DNA from: UBA3006 sp031401235
GTDB taxonomy: Bacteria > Actinomycetota > Acidimicrobiia > Acidimicrobiales > Ilumatobacteraceae
Length of the DNA stretch: 64,000 nt
Assembly (NCBI GenBank): GCA_031401235.1
Contig: JANNRJ010000030.1
Location: 62,001 to 126,000 of the forward strand
Direction: 5' to 3'
Shown: piece after piece, positions 41,267 through 49,845 of the stretch
How positions within the stretch are numbered: the first letter of the stretch is position 1
How the letters are laid out: each line of letters opens with the position of its first letter
Made by a program: the position numbers and the translations under genes
Notes under the pieces: generated by a model
Database searches by the model: none
Seen by the model: only the letters and a program-made list of their open reading frames with translations
What the model was told of the DNA's origin: nothing

Positions 41267-42336
41267 TCGAACACGACCACGATCATGACCATGATCATGC
41301 CAATCACGTTGATCACCCCCATCCGCATAGTCATGATCATGATCATGATCATGATCACGGTCAGAACGGTCAGAACGGTCGGTTGGTCGGTTGGCTAAAG
41401 AATTATTTCGCACCGCACAGCCACGACGCCGCAGACTCGATCGATGACGCCTTAATTGCCAGCGCGGAGGGGATGAAGGCTCTCAAGATTTCCTTGCTTG
41501 CTCTCGCCTTGACCGCGGCGGCTCAAGTTGTGGTAGTGGTGATCACTGGTTCGGTTGCACTCCTAGCCGACACCATCCACAATTTCTCAGATGCATTGAC
41601 CGCATTGCCATTGGGGGTCGCATTCATTCTCGCTCGACGTCCGGCCACTCGGCGCTACACCTATGGCTACGGCCGAGCCGAGGATCTAGCCGGAATATTT
41701 ATCATCGCAATGATTGCAATCTCCGCTGGCGTCGCCGCGTGGGTGGCCATTCAGCGACTAATTCACCCCCGTGACATCGAGTATTTCGGCATGGTAATAA
41801 TTGCTGGCTTGATCGGTTTTGTCGGCAACGAGTTCGCCGCAAGTTATCGGATTCGAGTTGGCCGGCGGATCGGTTCGGCGGCGCTAGTTGCCGATGGATT
41901 ACATGCTCGCACCGACGCGCTGACGTCACTTGCGGTTGTGATTGGAGCACTAGGGGTTTGGGCGGGATGGCGTTTGGCCGATCCGATTGTCGGGTTACTC
42001 ATTAGCGTGGCAATTCTTGCGGTATTGCGTCAAGCCGCCCGTGATGTGTATCGGCGACTGATGGACAGCGTCGACCCGAATCTCGTTGACATTGTCGAAG
42101 CCACGCTCATCGCTGCAGATGGAGTCACTCGAGTTGACGGAGTGCGACTGCGTTGGATTGGTCACGAACTTTACGGGGAGGCCGAGATCGTGTCCGACAG
42201 TTCCCTGTCCTATGTCGAAGCCCACAAGATCACGGAGCGAGCTCGCCACGAATTGCTCCAGCGCATACCGCGCCTCGTGGATGTCGTCATTCGCTCGAAT
42301 CCCTTACAGGGTGACTCGAGTCTGAACAATTTATAA
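41263..42336 (+). CDS. Cation diffusion facilitator with His/Asp repeat N-terminus
   Basis: A 357-residue metal efflux protein of the CDF family, exporting Zn, Co or similar ions against protons. The first 35 residues are a His/Asp repeat. Six membrane helices (residues about 68-255) contain the paired metal sites DTIHNFSDA and DGLHARTDA. The cytosolic C-terminal domain (about 265-345) has VDGVRLRWIGHELYGEAEI. The GTG start overlaps the repressor stop (GTGA), so both are one operon. Confidence 0.92.
   Translation: MIEHDHDHDHDHANHVDHPHPHSHDHDHDHDHGQNGQNGRLVGWLKNYFAPHSHDAADSIDDALIASAEGMKALKISLLALALTAAAQVVVVVITGSVALLADTIHNFSDALTALPLGVAFILARRPATRRYTYGYGRAEDLAGIFIIAMIAISAGVAAWVAIQRLIHPRDIEYFGMVIIAGLIGFVGNEFAASYRIRVGRRIGSAALVADGLHARTDALTSLAVVIGALGVWAGWRLADPIVGLLISVAILAVLRQAARDVYRRLMDSVDPNLVDIVEATLIAADGVTRVDGVRLRWIGHELYGEAEIVSDSSLSYVEAHKITERARHELLQRIPRLVDVVIRSNPLQGDSSLNNL
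41266..41365 (+). repeat. Low-complexity hexamer repeat encoding His-Asp tract
   Basis: CATGAT/CACGAT-type units are iterated from the second codon of the CDF gene, cleanest at about 41331-41360. They keep frame (multiples of six bases) and could change length by slippage, altering the metal-binding tail. Confidence 0.6.
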
Positions 42337-42347
42337 TTCAGCCATTA

Positions 42348-42382
42348 CTGTAATACAGCCGATGGTGAACTATACTCAATAG
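42348..42382 (+). promoter_or_regulatory. CmtR-like gene promoter with short palindromes
   Basis: CTGT-AAT-ACAG (42348-42358) and CTAT-ACTCA-ATAG (42370-42382) are small inverted repeats. TATACT (42371-42376) is a -10 that lies seven bases before ATG 42384, so the mRNA is probably leaderless and the second palindrome could be the operator. Confidence 0.45.
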
Positions 42383-42383
42383 A

Positions 42384-42713
42384 ATGCCTACTGTTGTTCG
42401 CCGAGATGTGCGGTTAGAAACTTTAAGTCGCGTGGGCACGGCGATGGCCGACGGTGTGCGTCGACAAATTTTGGTCCAGTTGCTTCATGGACCGTCGTAT
42501 CCGGCCGAACTTGCCGATTCGATGGGCGAGAGTCGAGCAAATGTGTCGAATCATCTGGCGTGTTTGCGGGGTTGTGGCTTGGTGCGGGCAACACGCGAAG
42601 GACGTCAAATGCGTTATGTCATCGCTGATCGCAAGTTGGAGCGAGCACTGCAGCTCTTGTGTGAACTTGATCTACGGATTGAGCAAGGACACGCAGATTT
42701 AGACGGTCGCTAA
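42384..42713 (+). CDS. CmtR-like ArsR-family metal repressor
   Basis: A 109-residue repressor closely following mycobacterial CmtR, a Cd/Pb sensor. The recognition helix segment SRANVSNHLACLRGCGLV carries Cys60 and Cys64, matching CmtR Cys57 and Cys61. The third CmtR ligand, Cys102 near the C-terminus, has no clear counterpart: the only other Cys is in LLCELDL near residue 91. The metal response may therefore differ. The stop codon overlaps the ATG of the next CDF gene by one base. Confidence 0.88.
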   Translation: MPTVVRRDVRLETLSRVGTAMADGVRRQILVQLLHGPSYPAELADSMGESRANVSNHLACLRGCGLVRATREGRQMRYVIADRKLERALQLLCELDLRIEQGHADLDGR

Positions 42714-43630
42714 TGAGTGGTGGTCATAATCACAATCACGGTGTAGGTGAGATGCGAGCAAGTGCAAGGCACGTCCGTCCGCTAATAATTTCGCTGGGGC
42801 TAATTGTTGCGTTCCTTTTCGTGCAAGTGGCCACCGGTTTAATTACCGGTTCTTTGGCGTTGTTGTCCGACTCAGGACACATGGCCACCGACGCACTTGG
42901 ACTTGGGATGGCACTTGCTGCGATACGGGCAGCGTCAGCCGCACAAAATCACTCACATCGCACGTTTGGGTTATACCGATTGGAAATTCTGGCAGCACTG
43001 GCGAACGCAGTTTTGCTGTTCGGCGTCGCAGGTTACATCGGATTTGAGGCAATGAATCGGTTGGGTGGCTCACGCGAAGTGTCATCGGCTCCAGTTCTCA
43101 TTGTCGGAACAATTGGTCTGGTCGTAAACGTGATCGCGTTCAAGTTGCTGCGAGCCGGATCCAAGGAAAGTCTGAATGTCCAAGGCGCATATCTGGAAGT
43201 GATGTCCGACATGCTCGGCTCGATTGGTGTGATAGTTGCCGCGGTGGTGTGGGGAATCACTGGATGGACGTGGGTCGATCCAGTGGTTGGCGCAGCGATT
43301 GGTATTTTCATTTTGCCGCGGGCATACAAACTGGGACGTACGGCGATTCGGGTGCTTGTACAAGCGGCTCCAGCGCATCTCAATGTCGCGACATTGCAAG
43401 CCGACCTCTCCGCCATTTCAGGTGTAGTCGACGTACATGATGTGCACGTTTGGACTTTGACTTCGGAAATGGATGTTGCGTCCGCCCATCTCATGGTCAC
43501 TTCAGGAGTTGATTCGCATGCCGTCTTAGATCAGGCCCGCGCGCTTCTTGCCGAACGGCACGGCATTACCCACGCCACACTGCAAGTGGAACCCTCTGAT
43601 CACACTGGTTGCAATGAGGTGACATGGTGA
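42713..43630 (+). CDS. Cation diffusion facilitator, ZitB/CzcD type
   Basis: A 305-residue CDF exporter. A short His-rich start (GGHNHNHG) precedes six helices. Metal sites are SDSGHMATDA and EVMSDMLGS. The C-terminal cytosolic domain (residues about 215-300) has DVHDVHVWTL and a final EPSDHTGC. Its ATG shares one base with the CmtR-type repressor stop, and it overlaps the short CDF gene by seven bases. Zn, Cd or Co export is expected. Confidence 0.93.
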   Translation: MSGGHNHNHGVGEMRASARHVRPLIISLGLIVAFLFVQVATGLITGSLALLSDSGHMATDALGLGMALAAIRAASAAQNHSHRTFGLYRLEILAALANAVLLFGVAGYIGFEAMNRLGGSREVSSAPVLIVGTIGLVVNVIAFKLLRAGSKESLNVQGAYLEVMSDMLGSIGVIVAAVVWGITGWTWVDPVVGAAIGIFILPRAYKLGRTAIRVLVQAAPAHLNVATLQADLSAISGVVDVHDVHVWTLTSEMDVASAHLMVTSGVDSHAVLDQARALLAERHGITHATLQVEPSDHTGCNEVTW

Positions 43631-44232
43631 TGGTGGGTGATGCGTTGGCGTTATCACGTCATGCCCGTCGGTTGGCGTGGGCGACAATCGCGTGGAATGT
43701 CATCGAAGCGATCGTCGCAATTGTTGCTGGATCGGCGGCTAGTTCGATTGCGTTGATCGGATTCGGACTTGACTCCACCGTGGAAGTAATGTCGGCACTC
43801 GTCATTTTGTGGCATCTGCGAAATCCCAACGAGAATCGCGAGCTCACGGCATTAAAACTCATCGCGATTAGTTTTTATTTGCTCGCAGGATATGTTGCAG
43901 TACAAGCAGTATTGGATCTCACTAGTGGTACCGAGCCAGATACTTCATTCGTTGGAATAGGACTGGCCATCGCCTCATTGATCGTGATGCCGGCGCTGGC
44001 TGTCGCGAAACGAAAAACTGGGAGACAAATGGGAAGCAACGCTGTAGTTGCCGACGGCAACCAGACCAAGCTCTGTGCGTATCTCTCGGCGATCCTGCTT
44101 GCAGGATTGATTTTCGACGCGACAATTGGATGGTGGTGGGCCGATCCCATTGCCGCCCTGGCCATATCTGTACTTGCCATCATTGAAGGTCGGAAGGCCT
44201 GGGCCGGCGAGGCGTGTGACGATTGTTGTTAA
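43624..44232 (+). CDS. Short CDF-like transporter (membrane domain only)
   Basis: A 202-residue protein that consists of the CDF membrane domain with no cytosolic C-terminal domain. GFGLDSTVEVMSALVILWHL and VADGNQTKLCAYLSAILL occupy the places of the two metal-site helices, but with different residues from classical CDFs. The end, AWAGEACDDCC, is Cys-rich and could bind soft metals. It overlaps the ZitB-type gene by seven bases and is last in a three-gene unit. It may be a separate exporter or a partner of the full-length one. Confidence 0.8.
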   Translation: MVMVGDALALSRHARRLAWATIAWNVIEAIVAIVAGSAASSIALIGFGLDSTVEVMSALVILWHLRNPNENRELTALKLIAISFYLLAGYVAVQAVLDLTSGTEPDTSFVGIGLAIASLIVMPALAVAKRKTGRQMGSNAVVADGNQTKLCAYLSAILLAGLIFDATIGWWWADPIAALAISVLAIIEGRKAWAGEACDDCC

Positions 44233-44281
44233 TAGCCATGCCAATTGAGAATAGTTTTCGCAGAATAAAAAACTATATCGC

Positions 44282-44309
44282 TTGACAATATATCATATTG
44301 TGATATAGA
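44282..44309 (+). promoter_or_regulatory. PadR-family promoter and operator
   Basis: A perfect TTGACA (44282-44287) and TATAGA (44304-44309) with a 16-base spacer. A seven-base perfect palindrome, TATATCA-TATTG-TGATATA (44289-44307), fills the spacer and reaches into the -10 box. This is the expected layout for repression by the PadR protein encoded ten bases downstream. Confidence 0.65.
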
Positions 44310-44318
44310 GTGAAGCTC

Positions 44319-44669
44319 ATGACTAAAAGTGATCCATCATCCTTTCTTCCCCTTCCTCAGGCACAGTTTTATGTTTTGGTCGCCCTTACCGCTGGTGAGA
44401 TGCATGGATACGCGATCATGCAAGCTGTTGAAGACTCGTCTGATGGAATCGTTCGTATGGGTCCAGCCACTTTGTACGGCACTCTCAAACGACTCGTGGA
44501 TTTTGGGTTGGCGGAAGAACTTGATGGAAGTCAGTCGCCCGAGGATGATCAACGCCGCCGCTACTACCGATTGACCGGTCTCGGTAAGCAAGTGTGTTCG
44601 GCAGAATCGACCCGCCTGTCTCGACTCGTTAACCGGACACGGTCGAATCTGCGTCCGAGGCTGGCATGA
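44319..44669 (+). CDS. PadR-family transcriptional repressor
   Basis: A 116-residue winged-helix regulator. PQAQFYVLVALTAGEMHGYAI, MGPATLYGTLKRLVDFGLAEE and RRRYYRLTGLGKQV match PadR. The C-terminal dimerisation helix is short. The ATG at 44319 lies nine bases after the -10; a GTG at 44310 is too close to it. It is followed after one base by a membrane protein gene, the usual two-gene PadR arrangement. Ligand unknown; cell-envelope stress or a small toxic compound is typical. Confidence 0.9.
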   Translation: MTKSDPSSFLPLPQAQFYVLVALTAGEMHGYAIMQAVEDSSDGIVRMGPATLYGTLKRLVDFGLAEELDGSQSPEDDQRRRYYRLTGLGKQVCSAESTRLSRLVNRTRSNLRPRLA

Positions 44670-44670
44670 C

Positions 44671-45258
44671 ATGCCAGGTCAACACAGAATCTATGAATCG
44701 CTTTTATGGCTATACCCCCGCGATTTTCGCCGCAAGTACCGCCAAGATCTCGTCCAGAACTTTAATGATCTGCTCGGAGACCGCGGCATCCGATCTGCTT
44801 GGGCTCGCACAAGCGTCGATTTGATTGTCACAGTACCTCGTTACCGATTGGAGAGCGTTATGAGCGAACAGAAAAGTGCGACAACGATCAATATTGCCTT
44901 GGTCGTCCTCAGTGTTGGTGGATTTCTAGCACTGACCACCGGTTTTTATCCAATCATGCCCGTGTTTTGGATCGCCGCAATCGTGCTTGCATTCGTGCAG
45001 CGCGGCACACTCGCCAGAGCCATCCGCACACCCGGAATCAATCGTCGCCGAAATCGGTTGGGCATCGCTACTGTCCTAACCATAATCTTCGCGGCAGCTG
45101 TGTTCAGCTACTTTGTGGATCTGAATGATGAAGAAATCAGCACCGCCAGTCTTCTCCTTCACAATGCAATCGGTAACACGGCAATGATCGGCGCAATCGT
45201 CTACCTCATCATTGGACTACTCACGCCCCGAAAGCCTGGCAACACGCAAACCGCGTAA
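44671..45258 (+). CDS. PadR-associated membrane protein
   Basis: A 195-residue protein. The N-terminal 65 residues, with SLLWLYPRDFRRKYRQDLVQNFNDLL, follow the permease-prefix pattern found in membrane proteins next to PadR genes. Four hydrophobic helices follow (ALVVLSVGGFLALTTGFY, MPVFWIAAIVLAFV, LGIATVLTIIFAAAVFSYFV, AIGNTAMIGAIVYLIIGLL). It is not a full transporter. The gene lies one base after the repressor stop and is surely coregulated. Confidence 0.75.
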   Translation: MPGQHRIYESLLWLYPRDFRRKYRQDLVQNFNDLLGDRGIRSAWARTSVDLIVTVPRYRLESVMSEQKSATTINIALVVLSVGGFLALTTGFYPIMPVFWIAAIVLAFVQRGTLARAIRTPGINRRRNRLGIATVLTIIFAAAVFSYFVDLNDEEISTASLLLHNAIGNTAMIGAIVYLIIGLLTPRKPGNTQTA

Positions 45259-45263
45259 TCGAT

Positions 45264-45557
45264 TTACTCTTTTGGGGTCTGCAAGGCCTGTAGGCGTTGA
45301 CGGTAGTCATCAAGTTCGATCTCGCCGCGGGCGAGTCGTGTATCGAGAATTTCTTGGGCCGTCTTGCGGGTGACATTATTCGTCGGCGATAGTGTCCCCA
45401 TGCCAGACCCAACATTATGTGAGTTGTGATTAGGGCGTCGGACAAGGGTGACCGCGAACCAAATAAGTCCACCCCAGAACACGACCATCATGATTGTCAT
45501 CAGGATCCACCACCCGGCTCCGCCGCCCATTCCGTTGTTCCAATCTCCGTAGCCCAT
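45264..45557 (-). CDS. SHOCT-domain membrane protein
   Basis: A 97-residue protein. A Gly/Met/Trp-rich start (GMGGGAGWWILMTIMMVVFW) contains one membrane helix, and the C-terminal SHOCT motif is AQEILDTRLARGEIELDDYRQRLQAL. A GGAGG site lies six bases before the ATG. Such proteins are frequent near copper-resistance genes; it is divergent from the multicopper oxidase gene, 208 bases away. Confidence 0.88.
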   Translation of the reverse strand: MGYGDWNNGMGGGAGWWILMTIMMVVFWGGLIWFAVTLVRRPNHNSHNVGSGMGTLSPTNNVTRKTAQEILDTRLARGEIELDDYRQRLQALQTPKE

Positions 45558-45765
45558 GATGAACCTCCAGGTTGTTCGTTGACATGGACGGTACCGCCAT
45601 CAGATTCGATTTTGGCCAGACGCGTTTGAAACGCCAGAGCAACTCCATCCAATCTCCACAGATTCTCCACATCGGTCCGGCATCGTGATGGGGTCGATGA
45701 CGCTGGTGTGCCGCATCTAGCTTCGGTGGCGAGCGTGCCAAACGATAGGGAAGAGGATTCCAACA

Positions 45766-47280
45766 ATGAGTAGGAAGAACGAGACGATGAAGGTGTGGTC
45801 GCGACGTGAACTTCTGGTGGCTGGCGGAAGCGTGTTGTTTCTTGCCGCATGCGGATCGAATGTCTCGTCGGTCGGTGGGTCACTAGTCGGACAAACCGAT
45901 CCGTCGGTAGAGCGCCGTGAAGCGCTACGTCGTCAGGCTGGCGCGGCAACTGTGGTGACGACGATCACGGCGGCTCCGGTAACAGTCGTGATTGGTGGTC
46001 GCGAAGTCACGACATGGGCATTTGGTGACCGCCCCGGGATGGGTGGGATCCGCGCCAAGGTCGGTGACCTGATCGAGGCCACCTTTGTGAACAACATTTC
46101 GACCGCAAACACATTGCACTGGCACGGGATCGCATTGCGCAACGACATGGACGGGGTGCACGACTTGACCCAGGTCGCTGTTGATCCTGGAAGCAAGTTC
46201 ACGTATCGGTTCATCGTTCCGGATTCAGGTACCCACTGGTTTCATCCGCACATGGGTCTTGAACTGGACAGGGGACTTTATGCTCCGTTGATTGTGGAGG
46301 ATCCGAACGATCCGGTCTCGCCTGATATGGATGTGACATTGATGTTGGATGACTGGCTCGATGGTTACGGCCGCTCGCCAGAGCAGGTGCTGGACGAGTT
46401 GCAGAGCGGCGGCAGCGGCGGACATGACATGTCGAACATGGGTGGTAATGGCACGTCGATGGGCGCAACAAATTCGATGATAGGGGGCCTCACTGGTGAT
46501 GTTTCCTATCCATTGCATGTGATTAACGGACGAGCACCGTCGGAACGCGAGACCATTAACGCGAAAGTTGGGCAACGAGTGCGGTTACGGTTGATCAACG
46601 CCGGCTCGGACACTGCGTATCGCGTGGCCGTGGGTGGTCATCGGTTGACGGTCACTCATGCCGATGGATTCCCCGTCACGCCGGTCGACGTAGACAATGT
46701 GGTATTGGGAATGGGCGAGCGCTACGACGTGATTGTCACGACTGGATCGGGAGCATTTCCCATTGTCGCCGTGCCAGAAGGAAAGAGTGACCCGGCCGGC
46801 GAAGTTGTGCTGCGGACTTCGGTCACAGCAACCGCGCCGACGGTTGGATCTCGTCCAACCGAACTTAATGGTCGGACGATTACCTATGACGATCTATCAG
46901 CAACGGAAGCAGTCCGCTTGTCGACGAAGTCACCGGATAGGTCTAAATCGATCTCGCTGATGGGGTTGAGCTCTGGGTATGTTCACGGGGTTAATGGAAG
47001 GAGCTTCCCTGACACCGCACCAGTCGTTGTCCGAGAGGGTGAACGATTACGACTCAAGGTGGTGAACGACACGATGATGTTCCATCCAATTCATCTTCAC
47101 GGCCATACGTTCCAACTAGTCGGCGCAGGAAGTGCGCGAAAGGACACGGTCAACGTGTTGCCGATGTCGACTGTTGAGTTTGACATCGAGGCCGACAATC
47201 CTGGCCAGTGGATGTTGCATTGCCACAACACCTACCATCTCGTAACTGGGATGGCGACGATCTTGTCCTATCGGGCATGA
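45766..47280 (+). CDS. Multicopper oxidase (Tat-exported)
   Basis: A 504-residue cuproprotein, probably a copper(I) oxidase or laccase-type enzyme outside the membrane. The start has a Tat motif (WSRRELLVAGG) and a lipobox-like LFLAAC. The copper motifs are HWHGIALRND, HWFHPHMGLE, HPIHLHGHTF and MLHCHNTYHLVTGM; the last holds the type 1 site Cys and His with a following Met. A Met/Gly-rich insertion (residues about 224-245) is typical of CueO-like proteins that bind extra copper. A GAGGA site precedes the ATG. The stop overlaps the rhodanese gene (ATGA). Confidence 0.93.
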   Translation: MSRKNETMKVWSRRELLVAGGSVLFLAACGSNVSSVGGSLVGQTDPSVERREALRRQAGAATVVTTITAAPVTVVIGGREVTTWAFGDRPGMGGIRAKVGDLIEATFVNNISTANTLHWHGIALRNDMDGVHDLTQVAVDPGSKFTYRFIVPDSGTHWFHPHMGLELDRGLYAPLIVEDPNDPVSPDMDVTLMLDDWLDGYGRSPEQVLDELQSGGSGGHDMSNMGGNGTSMGATNSMIGGLTGDVSYPLHVINGRAPSERETINAKVGQRVRLRLINAGSDTAYRVAVGGHRLTVTHADGFPVTPVDVDNVVLGMGERYDVIVTTGSGAFPIVAVPEGKSDPAGEVVLRTSVTATAPTVGSRPTELNGRTITYDDLSATEAVRLSTKSPDRSKSISLMGLSSGYVHGVNGRSFPDTAPVVVREGERLRLKVVNDTMMFHPIHLHGHTFQLVGAGSARKDTVNVLPMSTVEFDIEADNPGQWMLHCHNTYHLVTGMATILSYRA

Positions 47281-47759
47281 TTCCCGCGCCAATCAAGTCG
47301 ACTCCAGAGCGCAGTGGAAGGGCAGTCGTCGCCGCATTCGTAGTAATGGTCGCGGGAGTGACGCTCTACTTCGCCCTTGGGATGCCCGGAATGGATCATG
47401 GTACGAGTTCGTCGATTGTCGGAATGGACATGAATACGGCGACGAGCCCTCACCGTCTGGTCGGGCCGGAAGAGTTCGAAACGGCACTCACAGATCGATC
47501 AGCGACGGTGATCAATGTCCATGTGCCCTACGAGGGCGAGATCGAAGGCACCGACCTGTTCATGCCGTTCGACGCACTCGACCCGGCGCAACTCCCCAGC
47601 GATCGAGCGTCCAAACTGTTGGTGTACTGCCGGAGCGGTAAGATGTCGGGCATCGCGTCCATCACGCTTGTCGACTTGGGTTACATCAATGTCATCGAAC
47701 TTGGCGGAGGGATGCAGGCCTGGACAAGTTCTGGTCGATCCTTGGTGGGCAAGACCTGA
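47277..47759 (+). CDS. Membrane-anchored rhodanese-like protein
   Basis: A 160-residue protein. One N-terminal hydrophobic helix (VVAAFVVMVAGVTLYFALGM) anchors it, followed by a Met/His-rich stretch (GMPGMDHG, GMDMNTATSPH). The rhodanese domain (residues about 60-155) has LLVYCRSGKMSGIAS, where the Cys is the catalytic sulfur carrier. The ATG overlaps the oxidase stop by four bases. Placement outside the membrane near a copper oxidase suggests sulfur or copper handling in the same compartment. Confidence 0.87.
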   Translation: MIPAPIKSTPERSGRAVVAAFVVMVAGVTLYFALGMPGMDHGTSSSIVGMDMNTATSPHRLVGPEEFETALTDRSATVINVHVPYEGEIEGTDLFMPFDALDPAQLPSDRASKLLVYCRSGKMSGIASITLVDLGYINVIELGGGMQAWTSSGRSLVGKT

Positions 47760-47774
47760 TCAGAAATGAGCTAG

Positions 47775-48470
47775 ATGGCCGTCGTATTGGTAGTAGATGA
47801 CGAATCTCGTATCCGCGACCTCGTTCGTGGCTATCTGGAACGCGACGGGCACCAAGTTCTCACCGCCGGTAGTGGAGCCGAAGCGCTCAAAGTAGTTGCG
47901 AACTCAGTAGTGGATTTGATTGTGTTGGATTTGCGATTGCCTGACGTCCCCGGCGAGGAGGTTGCCCGCGAAATTCGCCGTCGCAATGATGTTCCAATTT
48001 TGATGCTTACCGCCAAAGTCAATCAACGTGATCGTATTCACGGTCTCGAGGTCGGTGCGGACGATTACTTAACGAAGCCGTTTAGTCCCCGCGAGCTCGT
48101 TCTACGCATCGATGCGATTCTGCGTCGGGGACCCACTCAGAGTCAATTGGAACCGACAAGATTTTACGGCAATCGAATTCTGGCCATCGACGAGACAGTC
48201 CACCAGATCAGCGTGAATGGTCAGAAAATTGAGCTGACTCCGACTGAATGGGGAGTGCTACTGGCGCTTGCTGCACAACCAGGTCGAGTTTGTTCTCGTT
48301 ACGAGTTGATCAATCGAGTTCGTGGGTACGAGTTCGATGGATACGAGCGCACAATCGATTCGCATATCAAGAACCTCCGTCGTAAAATTGAGACCGATCC
48401 AGCTCATCCGGTGATCGTGCAGACCGTTACTGGAGTTGGCTACCGACTGGGAATCGATCGTGACCGCTAA
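47775..48470 (+). CDS. OmpR/PhoB-family response regulator
   Basis: A 231-residue two-domain regulator. The receiver (residues 1-118) has VVDDE, the phosphorylated Asp in VLDLRLPD, MLTAK and KPFSPRELVLR. The winged-helix DNA-binding domain (residues 135-230) has LTPTEWGVLLALA and DSHIKNLRRKIETDP. It begins 15 bases after the rhodanese gene and overlaps the kinase by 11 bases. It probably controls the copper oxidase operon, in the way of CopR or CusR. Confidence 0.93.
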   Translation: MAVVLVVDDESRIRDLVRGYLERDGHQVLTAGSGAEALKVVANSVVDLIVLDLRLPDVPGEEVAREIRRRNDVPILMLTAKVNQRDRIHGLEVGADDYLTKPFSPRELVLRIDAILRRGPTQSQLEPTRFYGNRILAIDETVHQISVNGQKIELTPTEWGVLLALAAQPGRVCSRYELINRVRGYEFDGYERTIDSHIKNLRRKIETDPAHPVIVQTVTGVGYRLGIDRDR

Positions 48471-49845
48471 CAAACGAACCACGACACTCCGCAGCCCGCT
48501 CGGTCTTCGGCTCGTCGCTGGTTTCGTCGCCGTCGCGGTTGCCGCGGTATTTGTTCTCGCTGGGCTGACCCTGTGGCGAACTAAACACACGGTGAGCCAA
48601 CTTGCCGGTGAGCGTCAACAAGCCACCGCCGAAGCGATTGCCCGAACCTTTGCATTCGCCTATGAACAGAAAGGTGGCTGGTCGAATGTCGACACCCACT
48701 CGGCTGTGATGCTCGCCGTTCAAGCGGGCGCCAGACTCGTGGTGATTGATGCCGACGGCAAGGTTCTGGAACTGCAAAACCACATCGACAACATAACCAA
48801 CTCCGAGAATTTCGGCACTGGCCAAGAACGTCGGGCCACAATTGTCGTCGCCGGGAACATCGTCGGCACGGTCGTCGTGACGTTCGCCAGCGGCGAACTG
48901 GCACTAGCGGAGATGCATGTGCGCGACGCCCTTCGAGGGGCGGTATTAATTGGGGCACTGATCGCGGCATTCGTCGCAGTTGCCGTCTCTGTTCCGCTTG
49001 CACGTCGGATCGTTCGACCATTACGACGTGTTACGGATGCTGTTCGCCGACTTGGCGAGGGTGATTCAACTGCGCGAGTCGGTGACCACGATGCGCTGGG
49101 TGAAATTGGTCTCTTGGCCAACACGTTCGACAGCATGGCCGAACGACTCTCCGCTTACGAGACTGTTCGGCGCAATCTCACCGCAGATGTTGCCCACGAG
49201 TTACGCACTCCACTCACCCTTCTGCAGGGCAACTGCGAAGAAATCATTGACGGCATCACCGAACCGACCCTCGATCGATTCGTACAGATACACGATGATG
49301 TTCTTCGACTACGTCGACTCGTCGATGACCTCGACACTCTGGCTGACGCTGATGCGGCCACCACGGAGCATAATCTCCGTCGCGAGCGTTGCGACCTCGC
49401 CGTCATCGCTGAACGTGTCGCAGGCTCAATGCTGCCGATGATCAACGCTCATCAACACCGACTTCATCTGCACCTGCGTTCCGTCTTCGTTGACGGAGAC
49501 CCCGCTCGGCTCGGCCAAATTGTCACCAACTTGCTCTCCAACGCCATCAAATACACGGTGCCTGGCGGGCATCTCTCAATTGATGTTCAACCGAGTGTCG
49601 ATCAGCACAGCGCAATTTTGTCTGTTTCCGATGACGGACCCGGAATCGACCCCAAGGATCGTCCGCACATCTTCGAACGTTTCTACCGAGCTGAGAGCGC
49701 CCGCGCCATGGGGGGAAGTGGAATTGGGCTAGCCGTCGCCCATCAATTGGTGGTTGCGCACCACGGGCACATCGATCTCGCACCCACCTCCACCGGCACC
49801 ACGATTGTGGTCAAGCTTCCGACGTGTGAATGGCTGGACCGCTGA
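48460..49845 (+). CDS. Membrane sensor histidine kinase
   Basis: A 461-residue kinase. Two membrane helices (about residues 17-38 and 152-176) bracket a periplasmic sensor of about 110 residues. A HAMP domain follows (RRIVRPLRRVTDAVRRLGEGD). The phosphorylated His is in DVAHELRTPLTLL; the ATPase has NLLSNAIKYT, SDDGPGIDP and GGSGIGLAVAH. The GTG at 48460 overlaps the regulator stop. The 3' end overlaps the converging membrane protein gene by 35 bases. It pairs with the regulator just upstream. Confidence 0.93.
   Translation: MTANKRTTTLRSPLGLRLVAGFVAVAVAAVFVLAGLTLWRTKHTVSQLAGERQQATAEAIARTFAFAYEQKGGWSNVDTHSAVMLAVQAGARLVVIDADGKVLELQNHIDNITNSENFGTGQERRATIVVAGNIVGTVVVTFASGELALAEMHVRDALRGAVLIGALIAAFVAVAVSVPLARRIVRPLRRVTDAVRRLGEGDSTARVGDHDALGEIGLLANTFDSMAERLSAYETVRRNLTADVAHELRTPLTLLQGNCEEIIDGITEPTLDRFVQIHDDVLRLRRLVDDLDTLADADAATTEHNLRRERCDLAVIAERVAGSMLPMINAHQHRLHLHLRSVFVDGDPARLGQIVTNLLSNAIKYTVPGGHLSIDVQPSVDQHSAILSVSDDGPGIDPKDRPHIFERFYRAESARAMGGSGIGLAVAHQLVVAHHGHIDLAPTSTGTTIVVKLPTCEWLDR

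Noticed and set aside
41266..41365. Repeat array checked as a CRISPR or other repeat locus
   Set aside because: Units are six-base codon pairs inside a gene with no spacers. No CRISPR array is seen anywhere in the window.
48427..49445. Several long minus-strand frames opposite the histidine kinase
   Set aside because: They are shadows of a well-supported kinase gene; translated products are Arg/Ser-rich and lack motifs.
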